Below are positions 56,473 to 64,000 of a DNA stretch of 64,000 bases, piece after piece. This stretch comes from Phytoactinopolyspora mesophila (GTDB lineage Bacteria; Actinomycetota; Actinomycetes; Jiangellales; Jiangellaceae), in assembly GCF_010122465.1 (NCBI RefSeq), contig NZ_WLZY01000011.1, forward strand, positions 124,001 through 188,000. The letters run 5' to 3'. Below the pieces are notes generated by a model that saw only the letters and a list, made by a program, of their open reading frames with translations, did not search any database and was not told where the DNA came from. Every line of letters begins with the position of its first letter. Positions within the stretch are counted from its first letter, which is position 1. The translations under genes and the position numbers were made by a program.

Positions 56473-56853
56473 GTGAGTGAATCCGACGGAGCTGTGGCTC
56501 GCTCGACGAATTCTGGCGATCCGGACGACCGTCTCGCCGAACTGACTGGGCGGCTTGCAGCGTTCGCTGCCGAGAGGGATTGGGAGCAGTTCCACACGCC
56601 GAAGAACTTGGCTATGGCGCTGGCGGGTGAGGTGGGGGAGCTGGTGGCGGAACTGCAATGGCTCACGCCCGACGAAGCCGCGACTGTCATGTCGGCCGAC
56701 GCCGAGGCAGCGGACCGGATCCGCTCTGAGCTTGCGGACGTGACGAACTATCTTGTTCAGCTGGCCGCCGCGCTCGACGTGGATCTCATCGCCGCTGCGC
56801 ACAAGAAGCTCGACGAGGTTTCGCGCCGCTACCCGCCCGCCCGAATTGAGTAG
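56473..56853 (+). CDS. MazG-like nucleotide pyrophosphohydrolase
   Basis: The 126-residue protein begins at a GTG and has the all-alpha NTP pyrophosphohydrolase pattern: FHTPKNLAMALAGEVGELVA, with the first metal-binding E-x-x-E pair, then RSELADVTNYLVQLAAALDV, with ELADV giving the second acidic pair. Members hydrolyse dNTPs or modified nucleotides. In a defence island it may drain the nucleotide pool or clean up altered nucleotides. It lies 44 bases after the DUF2075 gene, on the same strand, and before mcrB. Confidence 0.85.
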   Translation: MSESDGAVARSTNSGDPDDRLAELTGRLAAFAAERDWEQFHTPKNLAMALAGEVGELVAELQWLTPDEAATVMSADAEAADRIRSELADVTNYLVQLAAALDVDLIAAAHKKLDEVSRRYPPARIE

Positions 56854-57025
56854 CGGCCCAGGGTAACCGCGGTCCTGGAGGCCGATCTTCATCGGCTCCG
56901 TGCGGCTGAACCGTTGATCCAAGCGGCCAGATCCACCGCACGTCTTTCGTAGACGATCTGTGTACCAATAGCTAAAGTCGGGGTCTTCTGTAGCGTTGCT
57001 GCGCAACTGAAGAGGGGGAACAGGC

Positions 57026-59425
57026 ATGGTGCGGTCGCATCGTCCCGAGCTAGAAGTCGTCTACCGAGCTGCTGAACGCTGGGTGGCCGAGGCACTTCGC
57101 GGCGACGGCTCGCTCTTCACACCTGGTGAGGCCATCTGGACTGAGGCGCTACTGGATGAGCTGAATGAGCGTTTTGTTCGCAGTCCGGACGAGACCAGTG
57201 ACGCCTTCCAGGTCAAGCTCGAGCGTCAGCTTGATGGGGCATCTCCGCAGACAGTCCAGCTGATGGGCGAGGTGCTGTACGTCCATCTGCTCGTTGCGTC
57301 ACCGACGAGCTCGAAAGGGGAAACCAAACGTAGGCTCATCAACCAGGTGCTCAGCTGGGCGGCACCAGTGACCGCAGCGATCCCGAGCGAGTTGGACGCG
57401 GCGCTAGACCAGGGCTTCGCAGCCACGGGCACCGCGTTCAATACGTACCGGCCCTTCCAGCTTGCTCTGATCATCGAGTTTGCGCGGGCGTGGAAACAGC
57501 AGGAGCGCAAAGAGCAGGAAAAGCTGCTGGAAGAACCATGGGCGTTCCGCGAGTTTCTGTACGACGTTGCGCTGCCGCGAGGCGCGCACTCGCAGCGTGA
57601 AGCGCTTCTACATCTGGTCCATCCCGCCACCTTCGAGCGGTGCGTGTCAAGGGACGCCAAGGCGCGAATCGCGAAGACGTTCTCCGAGCTGGTGTCGGAC
57701 CCGACGCAAGACGTCGACCGACAGCTTGCCGAGGTTCGACACAAGCTGGCAGAGGAGCACGGCGCGCAACTCGATTTCTGGGATCCGGACATCCGGCGGC
57801 AGTGGCAACCGGATACAAGCTTGTGGGGACAGTTCATCCATTGGGCTAGCCGCTTCTACGACTCCGCGGAATTCGACTCGCTCGAGCGCGACTACAGGCA
57901 TGAGATCGTGGAACGCCTGACCCAGACCAGGGACGCACTGCTAGCGGGGACAGAGTGGCTGGCTCCGCTCAAGAAGGCTTTCGGGCCGCCCAACAACCTG
58001 ATGTCGTACCACACGTACAGGCGCTTACTGGACTGGTGCGCAGCCGAGCTTGACGCAGCTCGGCTCGCGTTGCAGGCAATGTGGCAACCGGAACGCACAG
58101 CTGTCCAGCGCGTTCGAGACTTCCTCGGCCAGATACCGGAGGACGTCGTCAGCGGGCGCGGATCGCGGACGACGCTCGCTTCCTTCCTCATGATGGCTGT
58201 TGATGCCGCCCAATATCCGATCTATCAGACCAGACCATTCAACAAGGCCATGGACCTGACACAGTACGAACGGCCGCCGGTCGATTCCGATGAAGCGGAG
58301 GTCTACGAACACGCCTTGGCCTTCCTGGACAGGCTGGCCAGCGAGGCGTCGTCCAGAGGACTGGAACTCCGCGACCGGTTGGATGCTCAATCGGTGTTGT
58401 GGCTCGTCGTACGTTGGCCTATTGACCAGGTCGACCTTCCGGCGAACGAGCGCCGGGCGCTCGGGCGCTACCGAGGCAGCGAGCTCGCGGAGGAAGGCGA
58501 CGAAGCTGCTGAGGAAGAAGCCTCGACCATAAGTGCATTGACTCTCGAGACACTGGCTGAGCGCCTACTGATCGACGTCGCATGGCTGGAACGGATCCGC
58601 TGGTTGCTTGAGGACAAGCGACAGGTCATCTTCTACGGGCCACCTGGAACGGGCAAGACGTACGTCGCGCAGGAGCTCGCTGCAGCCCTCACTCGCGACC
58701 AGAATCGAGTCAAGCTCGTCCAGTTTCATCCGTCGTACGCGTATGAGGATTTTGTCGAGGGCTATCGTCCCACCGAGCTGAAAGGCGGATCGCCGGGATT
58801 CAAACTCCGTCACGGGCCGCTTCGGAAACTCGCCGAAACAGCAATTGCTACGCCTGAGGAGACATTCGTCCTCGTCATCGACGAGATCAATCGCGGGAAC
58901 GTCGCGAAGGTATTCGGTGAGCTGTATTTCCTTCTGGAGTATCGCAAGCGGAACGTCATACTCCAATACTCCGACGAGGAGTTCGCGCTGCCGGAAAACT
59001 TGTGGATCATCGGGACGATGAACACTGCGGATCGGACGATCGCGTTGCTCGACGCCGCGCTGAGGCGACGCTTCCATTTTGTTCCGTTCTTGCCTTCACA
59101 GCCGCCGATCGATGGGCTTCTGCGCCGATGGCTGCGCGAGCACCGGCCTGGCCTGGAATGGGTAGCAGACATGATCGATCAGGCCAACAAGAAGCTGGAC
59201 GATCGCGACCTGGCCATTGGGCCGAGTCATTTCCTCAAGGATCACCTCGATGAGGAATCGGTCGAATTGATCTGGAGCCACTCGATCGAGCCGTACGTCC
59301 AAGAGCACTTTTTCAGCGAACCTGAGCGTTGGAAGGAATTCACCTACGAGAGTGTGCGCCGCAGCGTAATGAGTCAGGTGGCTTCGGACCGCGAGGATGT
59401 CGATGCGGCGTCTGCGACTGACTGA
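57026..59425 (+). CDS. mcrB: McrB-like AAA+ restriction GTPase/ATPase
   Basis: The 799-residue protein has a strong ribosome site (AGAGGGGG) before the ATG at 57026. The C-terminal ~260 residues are the McrB AAA+ motor: Walker A IFYGPPGTGKTYV near ~537, Walker B VLVIDEINRGNVAKVFGELY near ~615 and the sensor MNTADRTIALLDAALRRRF near ~666. The first ~500 residues are helical and show no DUF3578 or known modified-base reader, so the recognised modification is unknown. It forms the motor for McrC, whose start overlaps its stop by 29 bases. Confidence 0.9.
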   Translation: MVRSHRPELEVVYRAAERWVAEALRGDGSLFTPGEAIWTEALLDELNERFVRSPDETSDAFQVKLERQLDGASPQTVQLMGEVLYVHLLVASPTSSKGETKRRLINQVLSWAAPVTAAIPSELDAALDQGFAATGTAFNTYRPFQLALIIEFARAWKQQERKEQEKLLEEPWAFREFLYDVALPRGAHSQREALLHLVHPATFERCVSRDAKARIAKTFSELVSDPTQDVDRQLAEVRHKLAEEHGAQLDFWDPDIRRQWQPDTSLWGQFIHWASRFYDSAEFDSLERDYRHEIVERLTQTRDALLAGTEWLAPLKKAFGPPNNLMSYHTYRRLLDWCAAELDAARLALQAMWQPERTAVQRVRDFLGQIPEDVVSGRGSRTTLASFLMMAVDAAQYPIYQTRPFNKAMDLTQYERPPVDSDEAEVYEHALAFLDRLASEASSRGLELRDRLDAQSVLWLVVRWPIDQVDLPANERRALGRYRGSELAEEGDEAAEEEASTISALTLETLAERLLIDVAWLERIRWLLEDKRQVIFYGPPGTGKTYVAQELAAALTRDQNRVKLVQFHPSYAYEDFVEGYRPTELKGGSPGFKLRHGPLRKLAETAIATPEETFVLVIDEINRGNVAKVFGELYFLLEYRKRNVILQYSDEEFALPENLWIIGTMNTADRTIALLDAALRRRFHFVPFLPSQPPIDGLLRRWLREHRPGLEWVADMIDQANKKLDDRDLAIGPSHFLKDHLDEESVELIWSHSIEPYVQEHFFSEPERWKEFTYESVRRSVMSQVASDREDVDAASATD

Positions 59426-60602
59426 GCACCAACCTGCTCGGGCTGTTTCCCTTTCGCCTGAGGAACGGGATGGCCTGCGCGCAATTAAAGATTTCGAGGT
59501 GGCGCCCACCCCGGGGACATCCGGTTCCTTTGACCTAACGCCTGGATCGACGGTGGGTGCGGTAGAGATCGGTTCGTTAGCGGTGCAGATCAGCCCCAAA
59601 ATTCCCGTCGGGAACGTGCTGTTCCTGATCTCGTACGCGCTCGATCCATCGCGCTGGCGAAAAACTGGGTTCGAATTCGCCGAAAGAGATTCGCTTCTGG
59701 AGGCAGTCATCCCCGGTTTCGTCCATCAGGTCCGCCAGGCATTTCGCCCGGGACTGCTTCAGGGCTACCGAACCCAGGAGGAATCGTTGTCGACGGTGCG
59801 AGGCCGTATTCGCATCGGTGACCAGATCAGACGTCGGCACGGCATCTCTCCGCCGGTCGAGGTCCGTTACGACGATTTCACCGAAGACATCGACGTCAAT
59901 CGGCTGATCAAGGCGGCCATCCACCGGTTAAGTCGGCTGCGAATACGATCATCAACGTCGAGGTCGGCATTGTGTTCGTACGACGTCGCGCTCGCACAGG
60001 TCACCACCATGCCGTACGACGCGCGTCGGCTACCGGAGATCCAATGGACTCGGCTCAATCAGCATTACCGACCGGCAGTAGAGCTGGCCAGCCTGATCCT
60101 GCGGGCTACCACATTCGAGCATCACGATGGCTCGATCCGATCAACAGGGTTCCTGGTTGACATGAACCAGGTCTTTGAGAACTTCGCTGTGGTGGCGCTC
60201 CGCGACGCACTTGGGCTGCGTGAGGAGGAGTTCCCCCAGGGTGACAAAAGGCTTCGCTTGGATTTGGCGCATAGTGTGAAGTTGAAGCCTGACCTCTCGT
60301 GGTGGGAAGGCGGCACTTGCCGATTCGTTGGAGACTTGAAGTACAAACGGATCGGCGAGCACGGAATCCACCACCCGGATATTTATCAGCTGCTCAGTTA
60401 CGTGATCGCCGCCGACCTGCCAAGCGGCCTGCTCATCTATGCGGCTGGTGAAGCAGATGAGGCCATTCACGACATCATCCATGTTGGACGACGCTTGGTC
60501 GTGACAACTCTCGACGTTGGCGGCTCACCCGGCGAGATTCTCGGTCAGGTTGGAGCCTTGGCCGGGAGGATCTCGACATTGCGCAGCACGACGTTGGTGT
60601 AG
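59397..60602 (+). CDS. mcrC: McrC-like restriction nuclease subunit
   Basis: The 401-residue protein overlaps mcrB by 29 bases, as usual. The N-terminal part has GSFDLTPGSTVGAVEIGSLA and a typical McrC beta domain. The C-terminal part carries a PD-(D/E)xK nuclease: D in KLKPDLSWW and D-x-K in FVGDLKYKR. Together with McrB it cuts DNA carrying modified bases. It converges with the HEPN-type gene 79 bases away. Confidence 0.9.
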   Translation: MSMRRLRLTEHQPARAVSLSPEERDGLRAIKDFEVAPTPGTSGSFDLTPGSTVGAVEIGSLAVQISPKIPVGNVLFLISYALDPSRWRKTGFEFAERDSLLEAVIPGFVHQVRQAFRPGLLQGYRTQEESLSTVRGRIRIGDQIRRRHGISPPVEVRYDDFTEDIDVNRLIKAAIHRLSRLRIRSSTSRSALCSYDVALAQVTTMPYDARRLPEIQWTRLNQHYRPAVELASLILRATTFEHHDGSIRSTGFLVDMNQVFENFAVVALRDALGLREEEFPQGDKRLRLDLAHSVKLKPDLSWWEGGTCRFVGDLKYKRIGEHGIHHPDIYQLLSYVIAADLPSGLLIYAAGEADEAIHDIIHVGRRLVVTTLDVGGSPGEILGQVGALAGRISTLRSTTLV

Positions 60603-60680
60603 CAGTGTCGAGTAGAACGTGACCGGTATACATTGCGAGCCCTGGTGCTGCCTGCGTTGTTCAAGCTGGTGTCCAGGGCG

Positions 60681-61028
60681 TTACCCGCTGAGCTGGCGGA
60701 CGCGGGCGAGGAACCGCCGGACCTCGTCGTGGCTGGGCGCGATCTCGTACGCGTGCTGGTGGCAGGCTCGGCTGAGTCCCCACCATGCCATGCTGGCGTC
60801 GCTGGCGATGGACGGGGCCACAGCCGAAAGGCAGGCGAGCTGAACCCGCATGGAAGCGGCCGACACCTCCAAGCTGTGACGGGCGCAAAGGTTTTGGACG
60901 AGCCGCTCCAACGCTGTACGCCCGAGGATCGCTGCTGAGCGCGACGAGCGGGCCCGTGGTGTGTCAACGTCTCCGGCGAGGATCTGGTCGGCCAGTGTCA
61001 GCAGCCGATCGGGGTCGGGCGCAGTCAT
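60681..61028 (-). CDS. 115-residue protein with HEPN-like R-x4-H motif
   Basis: The start overlaps the stop of the Rad50-like gene (ATGA, 61025-61028), so the two are co-translated. The protein is helical: SAAILGRTALERLVQNLCAR matches the first long helix of HEPN/DUF4145 proteins, and LSRACHQHAYEI contains R-A-C-H-Q-H, an R-x4-H motif of HEPN RNases, followed by APSHDEVRRFLARV. I infer an RNase-type effector silenced by its ATPase partner. I do not recognise a named family; the fold is motif-based. Confidence 0.6.
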   Translation of the reverse strand: MTAPDPDRLLTLADQILAGDVDTPRARSSRSAAILGRTALERLVQNLCARHSLEVSAASMRVQLACLSAVAPSIASDASMAWWGLSRACHQHAYEIAPSHDEVRRFLARVRQLSG

Positions 61029-63529
61029 TTCGCCTCCGAGCGGAGGTCGTCGACCAACAGGCGAACGTCACCAACGGCGCCGACGGCATCGCGTTCCAGG
61101 CCGTGATGACTGTCGCGGCCGATGACCTGCATCGCCCCGTTGCGCCGACTGCCGCGCGCTATCCATGGGCGCAAGTCGGCTGCGGGATCGTCATGCAGTA
61201 CGAGCGCAACCCGTTGACGAGTCGTCCGCGCTTGGTCCCAGGCCGCCTCGACGTCGTCGCGACCGATACCGTGTGCGTAGCGCCGGGCCGTGAACAACTC
61301 ACGGCAAGCGTTCTCGACGGCGAGCCGGCACAGCACGGGGATAATCCGCCGCCGGACCTCCGCGTCTGCCCCGGGATCCCGGGCGACTGCGTGAGCGTCG
61401 GACAGGTAGCGCTGCGCGGGGTCGGAGGCGTTGACTACTTCGACCTTGGATCCTTCGGCTCGATGCACCTCAAGGATCCGCGCATCGATTCCGAGGCACC
61501 GGATTGCTTCCGGTAACCGGTTGTCGTGGGTGAACACGACGACCTGATGGGTGCGCCCGAGCCGCTCGAGGACCCGGGCCAAGCCGTCCACCTTGGCCGG
61601 GTCCATCGCCTGCACGGGATCATCGACGACGACGAACCGGAACGGGCTTACCGGCAACGTCGCCCGCGGTAGGAACAGTGCTAGGGCAAGGGCGTGGAGC
61701 TCGCCCTGACTCATGACGGTGAGCGCCCCGGTCTCGTGACCGTCGACCTCGGCGGAGAGCTCGACCCGGCGCCGGGTATTGGTGCCGGCCACTTCGATCG
61801 GCCCGAGATCCACGTTGCTTTCCTGTCGCAGTTCGGCCCAGATCTGCTGCGCATGGTCGGAGATGGGGCGTAGGCGCTCGTTACGCAGTTGGTTGGCGTG
61901 CTCTTTCAGCCATGAGGCAGCCGCTTTGACCGTCACGCCACGCCGGTCCGCGTCGTCGGCCCTCCGCAGCGCGCCGACCACCTCGGCGAGGCTGCTCGCC
62001 AGGGGCGCCCAGAGGTCCTCGCGTCGTTGGCGTTCGGCCTCGGCTGCCTGTCGCAGCTCAGCCACATTCGCTGCGAGGGTGGTGTAGGCGTCGAGGTACT
62101 CCTGCGGTCCGGATGCAGTGGTGACGTCGACATCGCGCACAGCGCGCCAAGCGTCGGCTGCCTGTTCCTTACTGGGCAGGTCGCAGTCGACGTCGGCCTC
62201 CAGTGCCGGTGGTGCGATCGGAAGTATTGACCGCAGTTGACGTAGCGCTGCCTGGTAAGCCGCATCGGCCTTCTCGAGCGCTTCGGTCTGCAGCTTCAGC
62301 TGGGCAACTTCGTCGCGTGCCTCGCCAGCCCATGCATCGTCGAGCGTGCCGACGCCGCACAGGGGACACGGACCGGCGCCGGTGACGGCTACGTGATCCA
62401 GCGCGTGATTCAGCAAGGCGGTACGGCGAACGAGTGCCTCGGCCGCGGTTCCGGACAGCTCGGCAAGCGCATGACGTGTTTGCGCGCACTTCTCGACGAG
62501 GGCACGGACGTCGTCTACCGGCGGAACGGTCAGTGCAGCCAGTGCACGGAGCGCCGCCAGGTCGTCGGCCGGTGCCGTGCTCACGCCGGTGGCGAGCTGC
62601 GCGATGGCGTCAAGGTCGCGCTTGCGCGCCTTCAGGAGCTTGTGCGCTTCGGCCGCACGAGCATCTTGCGATGCGTCGAGTCCGGCGAGCAGCTGCGAGA
62701 CCATCTTTGTCGCTTCGCGCCGGGGTGCGGCTGTTGCCTTGGTCATGTCGTCGAGCTGGTCCACGGCGTCGGCGATCGGCCCCAGCCCGAGCACGGTAGA
62801 GAGCTTGTCGTACAACTTGCTTGGCCCGGCCTCGAGGATGCCGCCGAGCTCGTCATATGAAAGCAAAGGCCGGTAAAGCTCCAGCGGAGCAGCCCATCCG
62901 AGCGGGTCAGTAGCGGTGTCGCGCCGTTCTCCCGGGCGCTGTGTCCAGAACGTCCCGCCGTCGAGTTCCGAGTCGGCCGTCCAGTCCACGCCAATGGTGG
63001 TGAGGCCGGCATGCTGCTCAGCCAGCTCCACCTTGATGCCGCACGAGTCGGCCTGATGAAGGTTGCGCCAGCCGGCGCGCCACGCGGCGTTCTTCTTGTT
63101 GCTCCAGCGGTACGACGTCCGGGTCAGGGCTACTTCCACGGCCTCGCTGAACGTCGATTTGCCGGAGCCATTGCGACCGGCGACGACGGTGACCCCTGGC
63201 GCAGGATGCAAATCGAGCCGTGCCTGGACGCCGACACCGCGGAAGCCGGTCACGGTGACCGACTTCAGGAAAGCTCCGACCGGGGCGGCCGTGCTCGCCG
63301 AGACAGCCTTGGTTTTGGGCTCTGGGGCGGTGCCGGTCAGTTCCGCCTGCATTTCGTCGTCGTTGGTGAATACCGACAACAGCAGAAGGCGAGCGTCCTC
63401 ATCCAAATCAGGGGCGTCGGCAGCCGCCTCCATGACGGTATCCACGAGGTCATGGCTGACGTCGGCGCCGTGAACATCCCCAGCATTCGACGTGATCTTG
63501 CCCGGTGTGCCTTTCGCGTCGTTGTCCAT
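61025..63529 (-). CDS. Rad50/SbcC-like coiled-coil ATPase with zinc hook
   Basis: The ATG at 63529 follows AGGTGGGG (a GTG at 63538 is possible). The 834-residue protein has a ~90-residue unique N-terminus, then Walker A GRNGSGKS at 118-125, long coiled coils, a zinc-hook CPLC near ~386 in GPCPLCGVG, the ABC signature SQGELHALALALFLPR near ~605 and Walker B FVVVDDPVQAMDP near ~631. After the ATPase comes an extra ~140-residue helical part (RRRIIPVLCRLAVENACREL), itself HEPN-like in pattern. It is a defence-type SMC ATPase, not the housekeeping SbcC, as no SbcD nuclease is adjacent. Confidence 0.82.
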   Translation of the reverse strand: MDNDAKGTPGKITSNAGDVHGADVSHDLVDTVMEAAADAPDLDEDARLLLLSVFTNDDEMQAELTGTAPEPKTKAVSASTAAPVGAFLKSVTVTGFRGVGVQARLDLHPAPGVTVVAGRNGSGKSTFSEAVEVALTRTSYRWSNKKNAAWRAGWRNLHQADSCGIKVELAEQHAGLTTIGVDWTADSELDGGTFWTQRPGERRDTATDPLGWAAPLELYRPLLSYDELGGILEAGPSKLYDKLSTVLGLGPIADAVDQLDDMTKATAAPRREATKMVSQLLAGLDASQDARAAEAHKLLKARKRDLDAIAQLATGVSTAPADDLAALRALAALTVPPVDDVRALVEKCAQTRHALAELSGTAAEALVRRTALLNHALDHVAVTGAGPCPLCGVGTLDDAWAGEARDEVAQLKLQTEALEKADAAYQAALRQLRSILPIAPPALEADVDCDLPSKEQAADAWRAVRDVDVTTASGPQEYLDAYTTLAANVAELRQAAEAERQRREDLWAPLASSLAEVVGALRRADDADRRGVTVKAAASWLKEHANQLRNERLRPISDHAQQIWAELRQESNVDLGPIEVAGTNTRRRVELSAEVDGHETGALTVMSQGELHALALALFLPRATLPVSPFRFVVVDDPVQAMDPAKVDGLARVLERLGRTHQVVVFTHDNRLPEAIRCLGIDARILEVHRAEGSKVEVVNASDPAQRYLSDAHAVARDPGADAEVRRRIIPVLCRLAVENACRELFTARRYAHGIGRDDVEAAWDQARTTRQRVALVLHDDPAADLRPWIARGSRRNGAMQVIGRDSHHGLERDAVGAVGDVRLLVDDLRSEAK

Positions 63530-63960
63530 CGTCCCCACCTCACCCGCCGCAAATGATGATCTGTGGGGGCATTCCTACCAGCGACCACGGACACAAGGAA
63601 CGTCCTGCTCATGCGGCACACTCGAAGATGCCGCCTCGTCATCGACACCTTCCGGTGTACGGATTGCCCGCATCTCGATGGTTCGCACGCACGATCGGGT
63701 CAAAAGCGCTCACCATTCGTCGCCGACGATGCACAGCTGGACCTGGCAACGGCTCCTAGGTCCGCACCGGCAACGCTCGCTTGTAAATTGCCACCATCCG
63801 CAACACCGCGCGCCCTCAGCCTCCTGCGTCTATCCGGGTGGGTCAATATCGCCGCCGCGACCAAGTATGAGCATGCATCGCTCCGACCTGCGGAAATGCT
63901 GGGACGTATGTTTAAGTCTTGTTTAGAACGCGTATGTATGGGCGTGCCTGTCTAAACAAG
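63530..63960. other. region without a confident gene; 10-bp inverted repeat at its right end
   Basis: No ORF here shows recognisable motifs or a supported start. Near the right end, CTTGTTTAGA (63918-63927) and TCTAAACAAG (63951-63960) are perfect 10-base arms around 23 bases, AT-richer than the neighbourhood. This may be a terminator or an operator, or one end of a mobile unit. The reverse strand at 63961-64000 is open, reading YNAGSKQKPRWELV to a stop, and could be the tail of a gene entering from the right. Confidence 0.4.
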
Positions 63961-64000
63961 CTCCCAACGTGGCTTCTGCTTCGAGCCTGCGTTGTAGATC

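Noticed and set aside
60545-60967. Minus-strand frame of 140 codons overlapping mcrC and the HEPN gene
   Set aside because: It overlaps both real genes in another frame; the 115-residue frame has the ATGA overlap and motif.
63563-63955. Plus-strand frame of 130 codons at the right edge
   Set aside because: No motif, no ribosome site and atypical composition; a weak likeness of AAATKYEHA to an integrase tail was not enough.
1-64000. CRISPR array, tRNA, rRNA or intact insertion sequence
   Set aside because: No regular repeat-spacer pattern, no tRNA T-loop signature and no transposase motif was seen on reading through.

Overview
The window is high-GC DNA with the gene density, GTG starts, SARP regulators, DUF222/HNH protein, F420-type PPOX oxidoreductase, GPP34 protein and type 2 BREX (Pgl) locus of a filamentous or soil actinobacterium. 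The sequence does not fix the genus. I see no rRNA, tRNA, CRISPR array or intact transposase.

Left third (1-32 kb), mostly single genes and short divergent pairs. It opens with the 3' part of an AfsR-like STAND regulator. Then come a DUF222/HNH protein, a RecB/RNase H/Dna2-like helicase fusion and a DUF1028 protein. At 8.2-12.9 kb a membrane serine protease is divergent to a three-gene operon of short Hsp70, J-like TPR membrane protein and GrpE-like protein. Next are an XRE/MmyB regulator divergent to a DUF1330 gene, a TetR regulator divergent to fabH, an F420-type oxidoreductase and an aminoglycoside-phosphotransferase-like gene. An MNT/HEPN toxin-antitoxin pair follows, then an ArsR regulator divergent to a small gene and a 17-residue Cys-rich peptide. 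Further on are AAA and DUF234 ATPases, an AraC regulator divergent to a carboxylesterase, a GPP34 protein, and a large SARP regulator divergent to a cupin/SnoaL pair. Several of these regulators have readable dyad operators in the adjacent intergenic space.

Right half (33.7-63.5 kb) is a defence island. Its left border holds a truncated DUF3427 helicase remnant, a coiled-coil membrane protein and an HNH remnant. The core is a complete, tightly overlapping type 2 BREX operon transcribed leftward: pglW, pglX, pglY, pglZ, brxD, brxHI. A DUF3892 gene sits just upstream of pglW, behind a hairpin that would cover its ribosome site. Running the other way are a DUF2075 helicase with a nuclease-like N-terminus, a MazG-like pyrophosphohydrolase and an McrB/McrC restriction pair. 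Convergent with mcrC is a two-gene unit of a Rad50-like zinc-hook ATPase and a 115-residue protein with a HEPN-type R-x4-H motif, which I consider the best candidate for an undescribed defence module.

The genes suggest layered protection: epigenetic restriction (BREX), modification-dependent restriction (McrBC), nucleotide-pool or helicase functions (MazG, DUF2075) and two possible HEPN-based growth-arrest modules (one in the island, one near 19 kb). Function assignments are from sequence motifs read by eye; no database search was run.
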